Part shown: one piece after another, positions 1 to 6,998 of the stretch
Numbering within the stretch: the first letter of the stretch is position 1
Layout of the letters: each line of letters begins with the position of its first letter
Origin: an uncultured Oscillospiraceae bacterium
GTDB taxonomy: Bacteria; Bacillota; Clostridia; Oscillospirales; Oscillospiraceae
Reading direction: 5' to 3'
Length of the DNA stretch: 9,726 nt
Assembly: GCA_934593275.1 (NCBI GenBank)
Contig: CAKTQE010000071.1
Span: 1 to 9,726 of the forward strand
Notes under the pieces: model-generated
Seen by the model: only the letters and a program-made list of their open reading frames with translations
The model's database searches: none
What the model was told of the DNA's origin: nothing
Translations under genes and position numbers: made by a program

Positions 1-75
1 AAGACCTCTGTTCAGGTCATCATCGGACCCAAGGTCCAGTTCGTCTACGACGAGTTCAAGAAGATCGCCAAGTAA
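1..75 (+). CDS. C-terminal end of a probable PTS EIIB domain protein (partial)
   Basis: Only the last 24 codons are present, in frame with base 1 and ending in TAA at 73-75. The residues read KTSVQVIIGPKVQFVYDEF and then KKIAK. The pattern VQVIIGxxVxxVYxE resembles the last strand and helix of the EIIB domain of glucose/beta-glucoside PTS permeases, where this domain carries the phosphate on a cysteine and passes it to the sugar during uptake. The phosphocysteine and the membrane EIIC part would lie upstream, outside the window. If correct, EIIB is the C-terminal domain of this protein, as in EIICB-type permeases. A hairpin terminator follows about 85 bases downstream. The call rests on a short match, so the family is likely rather than certain; the substrate cannot be told. 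Confidence 0.6.
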   Translation, partial: KTSVQVIIGPKVQFVYDEFKKIAK

Positions 76-159
76 GAACCAGAACCTTTGGAACTACTGT
101 GGCCCACGCGGTAACTTGACTTCCATGCCCTTATAGGGCAGAAGCAATTCCAACCAAAT

Positions 160-196
160 TCCCCCTTATGCGGCCCCCGGGCCTGCATAAGGGGGA
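160..196 (+). terminator. Rho-independent terminator after the EIIB gene
   Basis: A perfect 11-bp stem (161-171 with 185-195), extended by one T-A pair, encloses a GC-rich loop that can add a few inner pairs. It is followed by a T-rich but interrupted tail (201-219). A smaller hairpin, TGCCC/GGGCA at 126-130 and 136-140, lies just upstream. On the minus strand the tail is poor in T, so it mainly serves the plus-strand gene. Confidence 0.75.
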
Positions 197-466
197 TTCT
201 GGTTTTCGCTTCTTTATTTCTTGTCCGGCCCAGCAGCAGAAAACCGGGATGGTCTGCTGCCGTAAGGATACGCTTTCGAGGGGCGCCATACACCAGTCCG
301 TGGCTCCTGATGCTGCTTTCTTAAAGGGTTTCTGTCACTCTCCCCTAAAGTTTGATCTACCCCCGGGACATGGGAGCTTTCTTCCAGATACAGCAACTAT
401 TCCCACAATACTTGTGCTTCTCTTCCTGTACCATACGCAAAAGCAGCGAATCGAAGCCATGAAGAA
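197..466. other. Gene-free stretch with several perfect short stems
   Basis: Between the two convergent terminators I see no open frame with both a ribosome binding site and a recognisable protein. The stretch does hold secondary structure: GCAGCAGA/TCTGCTGC (233-240 with 253-260), CGTA/TACG (261-264 with 269-272), CCAC/GGTG as read on the minus strand (around 291-304), and CACAA/TTGTG (404-408 with 412-416). It may contain an untranslated RNA or be decayed sequence. No known RNA family was recognised. Confidence 0.4.
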
Positions 467-509
467 AACCGAGGCATTGAACGGCTCCCAGCCGAACAAC
501 GCCTCGGTT
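467..509 (-). terminator. Terminator of the Wzy-like gene
   Basis: Arms AACCGAGGC (467-475) and GCCTCGGTT (501-509) pair perfectly over 9 bp. The loop contains a second stem, CGGCT/AGCCG (482-486 with 490-494), plus a 3-bp TTG/CAA pairing, giving a long rod. On the minus strand the stem is followed by TTTTCTTC. It begins about 17 bases after the stop codon of the gene at 527-2071. Confidence 0.75.
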
Positions 510-526
510 ATAATGTTCAGACCCTC

Positions 527-2071
527 TCAGGCCTTCTTTTTCCGGAATCTCAGAAGTCCACGCAAATCCGTCGGCTCCACCTGATCCGTCAACATACCGG
601 CAGTGAACATAAATGCAAGAGGTACAAACTGCAGCAACAGCAAAGATTCTCCAACGCCATCAATCAACAGGCAAGTCAACAAAATGGCATATATTTTCCT
701 GGCAAAGGGCTGTTCCCGGCTGAAGAAGAGGCGAATTGCGGCACGAATTTGCAGGTATGTAAAGACTGCCATAAGGCCAAACCCGATGATTCCGCTCTGC
801 GCCAACACCTGAATAAACATATTGTGTGTATGCCCTTTCAGAATATCATAATCTCCATAGTAAATCATATTCATGCCAATGTCCCCCACCGGTTGGCCAA
901 GGAGCATGAATTTCTTTCTTCTGAAAACCACCCGCAGAGCAGCGGCCCAGATATCCGTGCGACCGGTCAGCGTCAACAGATCCTTAAAGAAATTTCGGTT
1001 GTCCGCAACGCCTGTCGCGTCTCCAATATACTTGGATAATTGCTGGGACTCGGCATCCTGTTCACTGGCACTCTCAGCATGATTTTCCGTCACAAGCTTG
1101 GATCCCGATTCATTCTGCGCATTTTCTTGCTGATTTTCTGCCGGTTCTTCTTCCTGTTCTATAGAAGAATATCCTATCATATGGGCATTTTTTAACACAT
1201 CCGGCCCTGCAAACTCATTGAGCAGCTGGCCCCAAAGATTGCAGCCTTTGTAGCATCCAAACAGAACCGCAACCGCAATCAGTCCCACAGCCATTTTTCT
1301 GACAGCTGCCTTTTGAATCTTCAACCGGTCTTTTACAAGAAGAACAGCCAACATTCCGGCCCCTACAGCACAGGCTATATTGACAAAGCGGCAATATTGC
1401 AGGGACATGGAGGCGTACATCAGAACGCCAAACAGTCCCAAAAGCACCCGAAGCCACTTCCTGCGGGTACGGAGGAACTGCCCCACTGCCAGCCAAAGCG
1501 CAACCATGAACCAGGTTGAGGTAATATTTTTATTTACCCCCAAAAAGGAAACATAAATCGCCGTGCCGCTGCCGTAGGGGTGTACAACAAGCAGGATTTC
1601 CGCATCCCCGATTCGGAAAGACGGGATCACATTCATGCTGACCAGCAAGCCCAAAATCGCCAAAGCCGCCAGAACCGGAAATAGCATTCCGCAGAAAATA
1701 TCCCCGAGGTGCTGTTTTCCTTTGGCGTCCAGGGTGCTTGTCAGATAAAACACAGCGCACATAATGCCAACGCGGTATATTTCTACTGTCATGGCCTCAG
1801 TAAGCTGCTGTATCGCAAGCCGGATCACAATCATCCAGACCCAAAAGAGGCCCAAACAGGTCAGACTTTTCTTTCTGGAAGCATTCGGTATTGAGGCCAG
1901 GAGCAATCCCAGAAAGGAATAGCAAATCAGCCGTTCCAGGTTTCCAAAATCTGACGAATACTTCCCTGGAATCATGGATACCAGGATATCACACATCAGA
2001 AAATAGAGACAAAAGCTAATAAGTACCGCCTGACGAAGATTCTGCTTGCTGTTTTCTTGTTTTTGAATCAT
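527..2071 (-). CDS. O-antigen ligase / polymerase-like (Wzy_C type) membrane protein
   Basis: A 514-residue polytopic membrane protein. About ten hydrophobic segments run through it, and a large outside loop lies between residues ~280 and ~415. Two features point to the O-antigen ligase/Wzy family, which joins lipid-linked or polymer glycans at the outer face of the membrane: GRTDIW near residues 370-375, and GHTHNMFIQVLAQSGIIGF near 413-431, the characteristic HN...LxxxGIxGF stretch. Residues ~305-344 are a hydrophilic insert rich in Glu, Gln, Asn and Ser. The start at 2071 is chosen because AAGGAAG lies 8 bases upstream and because the longer frame (to 2194) would begin upstream of the promoter -10 box. 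The gene has its own promoter and terminator. Two 60-base samples contain 24 and 25 G+C, against 34 in one sample of mrdA, hinting at a different origin. The substrate is unknown; no other glycan genes lie nearby. Confidence 0.8.
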   Translation of the reverse strand: MIQKQENSKQNLRQAVLISFCLYFLMCDILVSMIPGKYSSDFGNLERLICYSFLGLLLASIPNASRKKSLTCLGLFWVWMIVIRLAIQQLTEAMTVEIYRVGIMCAVFYLTSTLDAKGKQHLGDIFCGMLFPVLAALAILGLLVSMNVIPSFRIGDAEILLVVHPYGSGTAIYVSFLGVNKNITSTWFMVALWLAVGQFLRTRRKWLRVLLGLFGVLMYASMSLQYCRFVNIACAVGAGMLAVLLVKDRLKIQKAAVRKMAVGLIAVAVLFGCYKGCNLWGQLLNEFAGPDVLKNAHMIGYSSIEQEEEPAENQQENAQNESGSKLVTENHAESASEQDAESQQLSKYIGDATGVADNRNFFKDLLTLTGRTDIWAAALRVVFRRKKFMLLGQPVGDIGMNMIYYGDYDILKGHTHNMFIQVLAQSGIIGFGLMAVFTYLQIRAAIRLFFSREQPFARKIYAILLTCLLIDGVGESLLLLQFVPLAFMFTAGMLTDQVEPTDLRGLLRFRKKKA

Positions 2072-2173
2072 CCAATTTTCTTCCTTTCCTGGGAAGCCAT
2101 ACCAGAAAGCTTCCCTTTCCAAGGTCCTAAAATCCCATGGCTTTTGCGGACCTTTTTCACCAATTCGTGTTTG

Positions 2174-2202
2174 ATTATACCACAGCACCCCCACTTTTGC
2201 AA
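2174..2202 (-). promoter_or_regulatory. Sigma-A type promoter of the Wzy-like gene
   Basis: On the minus strand TTGCAA (2197-2202) is separated by 17 bp from a perfect TATAAT (2174-2179), which is preceded by TGG, an extended -10. The expected start of transcription near 2167 leaves a leader of roughly 95 bases before the ATG at 2071. This fits a separate transcription unit downstream of the mrdA terminator. Confidence 0.8.
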
Positions 2203-2263
2203 CTCACTTCCGGACAGATTTCTCACTTTTCTTCTGGTTCCTGCGGTAAAACCATTAAAAACA

Positions 2264-2292
2264 GCACCTGTGTAAAACTTTCACACAGGTGC
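2264..2292 (-). terminator. Terminator of the maf-mre-mrdA cluster, possibly bidirectional
   Basis: Arms GCACCTGTGT (2264-2273) and ACACAGGTGC (2283-2292) pair perfectly over 10 bp with a 9-base loop. On the minus strand TGTTTTTAATGG follows, starting 8 bases beyond the mrdA stop codon. The plus side also carries a run of six T (2295-2300), so it could stop transcription both ways. Confidence 0.85.
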
Positions 2293-2299
2293 CAATTTT

Positions 2300-4441
2300 T
2301 TAGCTCAGCCGGTTTTCGTAGGTGTAGACCTCGCTGGCGTCTACGGCCTCGAAATAGGCTTTCAGGATGGGTTCTGCCACGGCGGCCATGGAGGCGCCGT
2401 GGGCGACTTTTTCGCCGTAGACGGCGATGGCGATTTCCGGGTCTTCCATGGGGGCGAAGCACACGAAAGCACCGTGGTCAGAGCCGCCGGAGGAGTGCTG
2501 GGCAGTACCGGTTTTGGCGCAGACGGTGATTTTGGAGGGCCACTGGGTGTTGTCCTCGTCCTTGATGCCGCCGAACCACTTGGTGGCGGTGCCGCCGGGC
2601 ATGGTGATGACCCGGCGCATACCGTCTACATAGGTGGCGTAGGTGGTGTCGGAAATCTTCATTTCGCTGACGATCTCCGGGCTGTTGGAATAGACCAGGG
2701 TCCGGTAGTCCGAAGATGTGACCCGGTTTAAGAAGGTGGCTCTATACCGGGTGCCCTGGTTTGCCAGGGTGGAAACATAGACCGCCAGCTGCAAGGGGGT
2801 AAAACGGTTCTCGGACTGACCGATGGCGCAAAGCACTCGGTCACCGCCGTTCCAGGCCGCGTCAACGCCCGTATAGGACTTTTTCTTACTTTCCCGGTTG
2901 GCGCGCCAACCCACTTTCTCCACCAGCTCAATGCCGGTAGGCTCGCCCAGACCCATGGCCTTGGCGGTGTCATCCATCATTTCGATGGTCATCCGGTAGC
3001 CCAGCTCGTAGAAGAACAGGTTGCAGGACACCTTCAGCGCATCCTGGGCAATCAGGTCGCCGTGGGTGGCCATGCCCTTGGTGCTGGAATAGTACAGACA
3101 GGTGGGGTGGAATCCTTCGAAGCCGTCACCGTGGTTAAAGTAGCCCGTATCCTTGATGATCTCTCCGGCCTGGTAAATGACGTTGCCGTTCTTATCCGTA
3201 TTCTCCATAGCCGCCACCAGGGTACACATTTTATAGGTGGAACCGGGGGCGTAGGTGGCACCGAAGGCCCGGTTGAAGAAGGGATTCAAGTCATCCTTGG
3301 TGATCTCCTCCCAGTCCTCGTTCATGGTAGCCAGGTTGAAAGTGGGGTAGCTGGCACAGGCCAGGATTTCACCGGTCTTCACTTTCATCACAATGACCGC
3401 CGCGCCCTGGGCATCCAAGCCCGTATGCTCGCCCACTTCCGTATTGATCTGGGGGTCGGTGATTTCTTTCATCCGCTGGGCCAGAGCATCTTCCGCGACT
3501 TTCTGGATGCTGATGTCAATGGTGGTTTCCACGTTGTTGCCGGCAATCGGCTCTTTACCGGTGATATACTGCTGGGAGACGATGGTGCCTTCCTTGGTAA
3601 CCTTATCCAGACGCTGGCCGTCAATGCCGTGAAGGTATTCTTCAAAGGCTTCCTCAAAGCCGGACTGGCCGATAAGGGCATCCATGGCGTAGCCCTCTTT
3701 TTTGTACTTGGCCCAGTCCTTGTCATCCATGCCGCCCATGTAGCCCAGGATGTGGGCGGCGTACTGGGTGTGGTATTCCCGGACGGTGGAGGATTCCACC
3801 ATCAGGCCGGGGGTATTCAGTTCCAGAATGGCCGCCAGGTTTTCACTGTTCACGTCAGAGATGAAAACGTAGCTGGGCAGGTTGGTAACACCTCGCAGGT
3901 CAAATTCATATCTTAGACCAATAACCGCCCGGGCCTCCTCCTCCGTCCAGGTTTCGGGGATTTTGTAAATCTCCCGCATTTTCTGGATCAGCAAGGGGGC
4001 GGTAATATCCGGGTCCCAGCTTCTGTCTACCATGTAGTTCTGGAAATAGCCCTGCCAGGCGGTAGAATACTGGCTCAGGGTATACTCAAAGGGACGGCTA
4101 GCCGTAATGGGCAGATGGTCCTGGTGGGATACCCCCAACTCCTCACACTTTTTAAGCAGGGTGTACAGGTATTCGTTTCGGTTGTCCGCGGACTTGATAA
4201 CGAAGTGGTTGAACACCAAATCATAACTGGCGCGGTTGCCAACCAAAACCTTGCCGTTTCGGTCCAGGATGTCGCCCCGGGCGGCTCGGACGGTGGTAAC
4301 GGTGGAATAGAGGGTGGTGTTATCGGTGTTGCCGTCGGTATCGATGATTTGAAGCTTGAACAGCCGCATGGCGTACAGCACCATGATACAGGCAAACAGG
4401 CCTAAAAAAATACTGGCTCTCAGTTTGGTTACTCGTTCCAT
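2300..4441 (-). CDS. mrdA: Penicillin-binding protein 2, class B transpeptidase of the elongasome
   Basis: A 713-residue class B penicillin-binding protein that cross-links new peptidoglycan during lateral wall growth, working with RodA, MreC and MreD. One membrane anchor spans residues ~10-29 and the rest is extracellular. The N-terminal module has the RGDILDR motif (55-61) typical of the PBP2/PBP3 dimerisation domain. All three active-site motifs are present: STYK (401-404, nucleophile Ser401), SCN (472-474) and KTGT (643-646). The conserved IGQ followed by TPLQLA lies at 540-553. It is somewhat longer than E. coli PBP2 (about 633 residues). The start has GGAGG 6 bases upstream. The gene overlaps the end of mreD by 13 bases, implying coupled translation. 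PBP2 rather than the divisome PBP is inferred mainly from the mreCD context. Confidence 0.92.
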   Translation of the reverse strand: MERVTKLRASIFLGLFACIMVLYAMRLFKLQIIDTDGNTDNTTLYSTVTTVRAARGDILDRNGKVLVGNRASYDLVFNHFVIKSADNRNEYLYTLLKKCEELGVSHQDHLPITASRPFEYTLSQYSTAWQGYFQNYMVDRSWDPDITAPLLIQKMREIYKIPETWTEEEARAVIGLRYEFDLRGVTNLPSYVFISDVNSENLAAILELNTPGLMVESSTVREYHTQYAAHILGYMGGMDDKDWAKYKKEGYAMDALIGQSGFEEAFEEYLHGIDGQRLDKVTKEGTIVSQQYITGKEPIAGNNVETTIDISIQKVAEDALAQRMKEITDPQINTEVGEHTGLDAQGAAVIVMKVKTGEILACASYPTFNLATMNEDWEEITKDDLNPFFNRAFGATYAPGSTYKMCTLVAAMENTDKNGNVIYQAGEIIKDTGYFNHGDGFEGFHPTCLYYSSTKGMATHGDLIAQDALKVSCNLFFYELGYRMTIEMMDDTAKAMGLGEPTGIELVEKVGWRANRESKKKSYTGVDAAWNGGDRVLCAIGQSENRFTPLQLAVYVSTLANQGTRYRATFLNRVTSSDYRTLVYSNSPEIVSEMKISDTTYATYVDGMRRVITMPGGTATKWFGGIKDEDNTQWPSKITVCAKTGTAQHSSGGSDHGAFVCFAPMEDPEIAIAVYGEKVAHGASMAAVAEPILKAYFEAVDASEVYTYENRLS

Positions 4442-5124
4442 ACATGACCTCCAATGGATCCAATGCGGTAGATGAGCTGATACAGCGGGATCATCGCCAA
4501 AATGGAGTACAACGCTGTCAGCAGGAAATAAGAAATGCGGTTCCAGCGGGTCACACCCAGGAAAATGGCGGTGCCGTAAAGCCCCATCTCATAGATAAAC
4601 ATGGCGATGGCACTGCACAGAATCATGGAACCGGTGCTGCGCCGCCAGAATTTCTGACGGAACAGGCCACAGAGCAGTGCCGGAACAGTCATCAGGCCCA
4701 CGCAGTAGGCCCCGGGGGCGGAGCCGGAGAAGTAATAGACGATACCGGCTGCCAGGGCGAAGATGCTGCCGGTTTCCGTACCCTCCAGCAATGCCACCAG
4801 CAATACCGCCGCCACGCCCAAGTCGGTGGTGGCACCGAACAGGTGGATGCGGCTCATAATGCAGTCCTGAACCACCAGGGCCATGACGCAGGTAAAAATC
4901 AGAAGCCCGCCCCGCAGCAGATTCATCCGTTGCTGCCTGGTAAAATGCAGGGACTTTACAAAAGGCGAATCCTGCCGGTCCGGCTGGAACTCCGCCTTGG
5001 AGGCCTGAATTTTATCCACCGTGTCTACCAGCCACCGGGCAAAGGCATTGCCCTTTTTCCGCTTCCGGCGGCGGCGTCTTTGAGGCGGCTGCTGGGGCCG
5101 CCGTTTACGTTGTTGTTCTGCCAT
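4429..5124 (-). CDS. mreD: Rod shape-determining protein MreD with a basic N-terminal extension
   Basis: A 231-residue membrane protein placed between mreC and the PBP2 gene, the standard mreD position. About five or six hydrophobic segments occupy residues ~69-220, matching the usual MreD size of about 160-170 residues. MreD is a membrane partner of MreC in the elongasome. The first ~66 residues are extra: residues 6-24 are nearly all Arg, Lys, Gln and Pro, followed by a probable amphipathic stretch, all expected inside the cell. The start at 5124 is supported by GAGG 6 bases upstream, so the extension appears to be translated; a shorter form from Met67 has no such support. It lies 8 bases after mreC and overlaps mrdA. 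Sequence similarity in this family is low, so the name leans on context and topology. Confidence 0.82.
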   Translation of the reverse strand: MAEQQRKRRPQQPPQRRRRRKRKKGNAFARWLVDTVDKIQASKAEFQPDRQDSPFVKSLHFTRQQRMNLLRGGLLIFTCVMALVVQDCIMSRIHLFGATTDLGVAAVLLVALLEGTETGSIFALAAGIVYYFSGSAPGAYCVGLMTVPALLCGLFRQKFWRRSTGSMILCSAIAMFIYEMGLYGTAIFLGVTRWNRISYFLLTALYSILAMIPLYQLIYRIGSIGGHVWNE

Positions 5125-5132
5125 ATGTGACC

Positions 5133-6050
5133 TCAGGGGAGAAGGGTTTCTTCCGTGGCCGCGGTCTCCCCGGTGCCGTCAGCAGTGGTGTCCGTAGTGG
5201 TGGGGGTGGTTGCAACGTTCGCGTCCGTGGTGTACTGGGTGATGATAAACACCTGCTCCAAAGAGTCAATGTCCGCGGCGGATTGCAGCAGGGCAAATTT
5301 TGCCACGCCGGTGGTTTCAAAACCGGCATCCACAATGGAGCCAACGATCAGGCCTCTGGGGTACACCGTAGAACCGGAGGTAACCACCTGCTGGTTGTTT
5401 CGGATAATGGCGGCGGAGGGCAGATAGTTCATCCGCAGCAGCTTTTCGTTGCCGTTGATGTAGCCACCGGAAACCATGCCGTTGTAGCCGGAGTCAGAAA
5501 TGGTGGAGCTGATTTCCAGGGTGGAGTCCAGCACCGTTTTGACCTGGGCGTAGTTGGGACCCACCTGGGTCACCAGGCCCACCACTTCGCCGTTTTCCGT
5601 AATGGCGCACATGTTGGTCTCAATACCGGCGTTAGTACCCCGGTTGATGGTCAGAACGTTTGTAAAGTCCGTGGAACTCCAACCGATGATATAGGCATCC
5701 ACGATGGCGTAGCTGTCATGGCTGGTAAGCAGATTGTTCATTTTCCGCAGACGCTCGTTTTCACGGGTGGTGGCATCGGCCTGACGGGCCGTATCCTCCA
5801 TCTCGGCCAGGTCCGCTTTCAGCTTTTCGTTTTCCGCTTTCAGAGCCTCATATTTAAACATATAGCTGTAGTACCGCTCCACGGTGTTGGTGAAGCTGGT
5901 GGCCGCGCTGCGGAAAGGGGTCAGTGCGCCCTGGATCAGCATGTCCGGCAAACTCTGATTGGTCAGCCCCGACAGCACGGACAGGCCCGCGGTGATCAGC
6001 ACCGCCAGAACCAAAATGATGCGAAGCTTGGTATTGAATAACTGTTTCAT
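5133..6050 (-). CDS. mreC: Rod shape-determining protein MreC
   Basis: A 305-residue protein with the MreC plan: a short inside N-terminus, one membrane helix (residues ~9-28), a coiled coil (~62-108, with KYEALKAENEKLKADLAEME and ENERLRKMNN), then the two-beta-domain extracellular core (~113-272). Recognisable core stretches include INRGTNAGI (135-143) and GEVVGLVTQVGPNYAQVKTV (154-173). MreC is a dimeric or oligomeric scaffold that binds and activates PBP2 in the elongasome. The last ~33 residues are a low-complexity tail rich in Thr, Ala, Glu and Asp. The ATG directly follows the maf stop codon, and GGAGG sits 5 bases upstream inside the end of maf, so translation is probably coupled. Confidence 0.93.
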   Translation of the reverse strand: MKQLFNTKLRIILVLAVLITAGLSVLSGLTNQSLPDMLIQGALTPFRSAATSFTNTVERYYSYMFKYEALKAENEKLKADLAEMEDTARQADATTRENERLRKMNNLLTSHDSYAIVDAYIIGWSSTDFTNVLTINRGTNAGIETNMCAITENGEVVGLVTQVGPNYAQVKTVLDSTLEISSTISDSGYNGMVSGGYINGNEKLLRMNYLPSAAIIRNNQQVVTSGSTVYPRGLIVGSIVDAGFETTGVAKFALLQSAADIDSLEQVFIITQYTTDANVATTPTTTDTTADGTGETAATEETLLP

Positions 6051-6623
6051 TCACGCCTCCATATCCCATTCCGGGACCATTTTTTTCAAAACCTGCCCCA
6101 GATGGCACAGGGGCAGACCCACTACATTATAATAGTCGCCCTCCATGCCGGTGCAGAACAGTGCGCCGCCGCCCTGGATGCCGTAGGCCCCGGCCTTATC
6201 CAGGGGTTCCCCGCTTTGGGCATAGCGGCGGATTTCTCCGGGGGTCAATGGCCTAAAGTGCAGGGTGGTGACCTCCGTAAAGGTCTCCGCCCGGTCACCC
6301 CGGAGAACGGTGCAGCCGGTCATGACCTGGTGGTCCCGGCCTGAGAGCATGGAAAGCATTTCCTCTGCCCGTTCTGCGCTCTTGGGCTTTCCCAGGACCT
6401 TTCCGCCGCAGACCACAATGGTATCTGCCGCCACCACCACATCTTCCTGATTCCGGGGGATGGCCAGGGCTTTGAGCCTACTGACCCGGGCCACCTCCTC
6501 AACAGGAGAGCGGGCGGGATCCATGGTTTCGTCAATATCCGCACTTAAAATCTCAAAGGGATGGCCAAAGGCCCCCATCAACTCCCGCCGTCTGGGGGAA
6601 GCGGATGCCAAAATCAACCGCAT
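6051..6623 (-). CDS. maf: Maf-family nucleoside triphosphate pyrophosphatase
   Basis: A 190-residue protein of normal Maf length. Maf enzymes cleave dTTP/UTP or modified nucleotides to the monophosphate and pyrophosphate, and overexpression inhibits septation in Bacillus. Visible motifs are ILASASPRRREL (4-15), AADTIV (65-70) with the catalytic-site Asp67, GKP (78-80), DKAGAYGIQG (142-151) and GDYYNVVGLP (162-171). The pattern resembles the YhdE/B. subtilis Maf group more than a distant homologue, though the substrate is not proven. The start at 6623 has AAAGGA 10 bases upstream and places the LASxSPRR motif at its normal distance from Met1. A longer frame running back to 6767 enters a repeat element and is unlikely to be protein. 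A possible -10 box, TAGAAT, lies at 6673-6678 but without a convincing -35. Confidence 0.93.
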   Translation of the reverse strand: MRLILASASPRRRELMGAFGHPFEILSADIDETMDPARSPVEEVARVSRLKALAIPRNQEDVVVAADTIVVCGGKVLGKPKSAERAEEMLSMLSGRDHQVMTGCTVLRGDRAETFTEVTTLHFRPLTPGEIRRYAQSGEPLDKAGAYGIQGGGALFCTGMEGDYYNVVGLPLCHLGQVLKKMVPEWDMEA

Positions 6624-6767
6624 CGTTGTTTTTTCCTTTCGGTAACAAGACAGCGTTTCTCTTTCAAGGCTTATTCTACAGGCCAATTGCGAACGCTTCT
6701 TGAAGATTTCTTGAATTCTGCGCCTAAAAAATGCCGCCACACCCGTTGCGTTTAACAGTAACCCCAA

Positions 6768-6951
6768 TGTAGCGGCGATGAATCATCGATGAAATCAATG
6801 TGTGATTGCCCCCGGCAATCATTTGATTTTGATTCGCTGCGCGGAGCACCACCACTCAGCCCCGGCGAGGGGCTGGCTCCGTTGAATGTTACGAATACGA
6901 ACGTCCAATGAGCGGCCTTACGGCCAATGGCGGCAGATTGCCGCCGCTACA
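6768..6951. repeat. 184-bp palindrome-rich repeat element with terminal inverted repeats (MITE/REP-like)
   Basis: The element is bounded by TGTAGCGGCG (6768-6777) and its exact inverse CGCCGCTACA (6942-6951). Inside are five dyads: CGATGA/TCATCG (6776-6781, 6783-6788); a two-part stem, AAATCAA with TTGATTT (6792-6798, 6823-6829) around TGATTGCC with GGCAATCA (6803-6810, 6814-6821); CGGAGC with GCTCCG (6842-6847, 6876-6881) around CAGCCCC with GGGGCTG (6857-6863, 6869-6875); GGCC with GGCC (6914-6917, 6922-6925); and GGCGGCA with TGCCGCC (6929-6935, 6939-6945). CCAATG followed by a GCGGC-like sequence appears three times (6764, 6905, 6924). No reading frame and no clear target-site duplication were seen. 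Such non-coding mosaics are usually dispersed in many copies; copy number cannot be checked here. Confidence 0.7.
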
Positions 6952-6998
6952 GCCATCGTCCATTGTGTACCGTTTTGTCGATACGTGGCAACATGCCC

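Noticed and set aside
320..345. ACAGAAACCC-like string on the minus strand, reminiscent of the RNase P RNA core
   Set aside because: The partner P4 sequence (GAGGAAAGTCC-like) is absent and the region is too short for RNase P RNA.
168..584. A 138-codon plus-strand frame spanning both terminators
   Set aside because: It runs through the EIIB terminator hairpin, the Wzy terminator and the end of the Wzy-like gene, and shows no domain or ribosome binding site.
2072..2194. A 41-residue N-terminal extension of the Wzy-like protein
   Set aside because: The upstream ATG lies before the -10 box of a good promoter, and a well-spaced ribosome binding site precedes the internal ATG at 2071.
3062..3916. 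A 284-codon plus-strand frame inside the PBP2 gene
   Set aside because: It lies wholly antisense to a protein with all class B PBP motifs, has no ribosome binding site of note, and reads as Gly/Val/His-rich sequence typical of a shadow frame.
5127..6041. A 304-codon plus-strand frame opposite mreC
   Set aside because: It mirrors mreC almost exactly, has shadow-like composition and no recognisable domain, whereas mreC is clear on the other strand.
6624..6767. A 48-residue N-terminal extension of Maf
   Set aside because: Maf proteins begin just before the LASxSPRR motif, the internal start has a ribosome binding site, and the extension begins at the edge of the repeat element.
6768..6951. Repeated palindromes as a CRISPR array
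   Set aside because: The dyads differ from one another and there is no regular repeat-spacer period.
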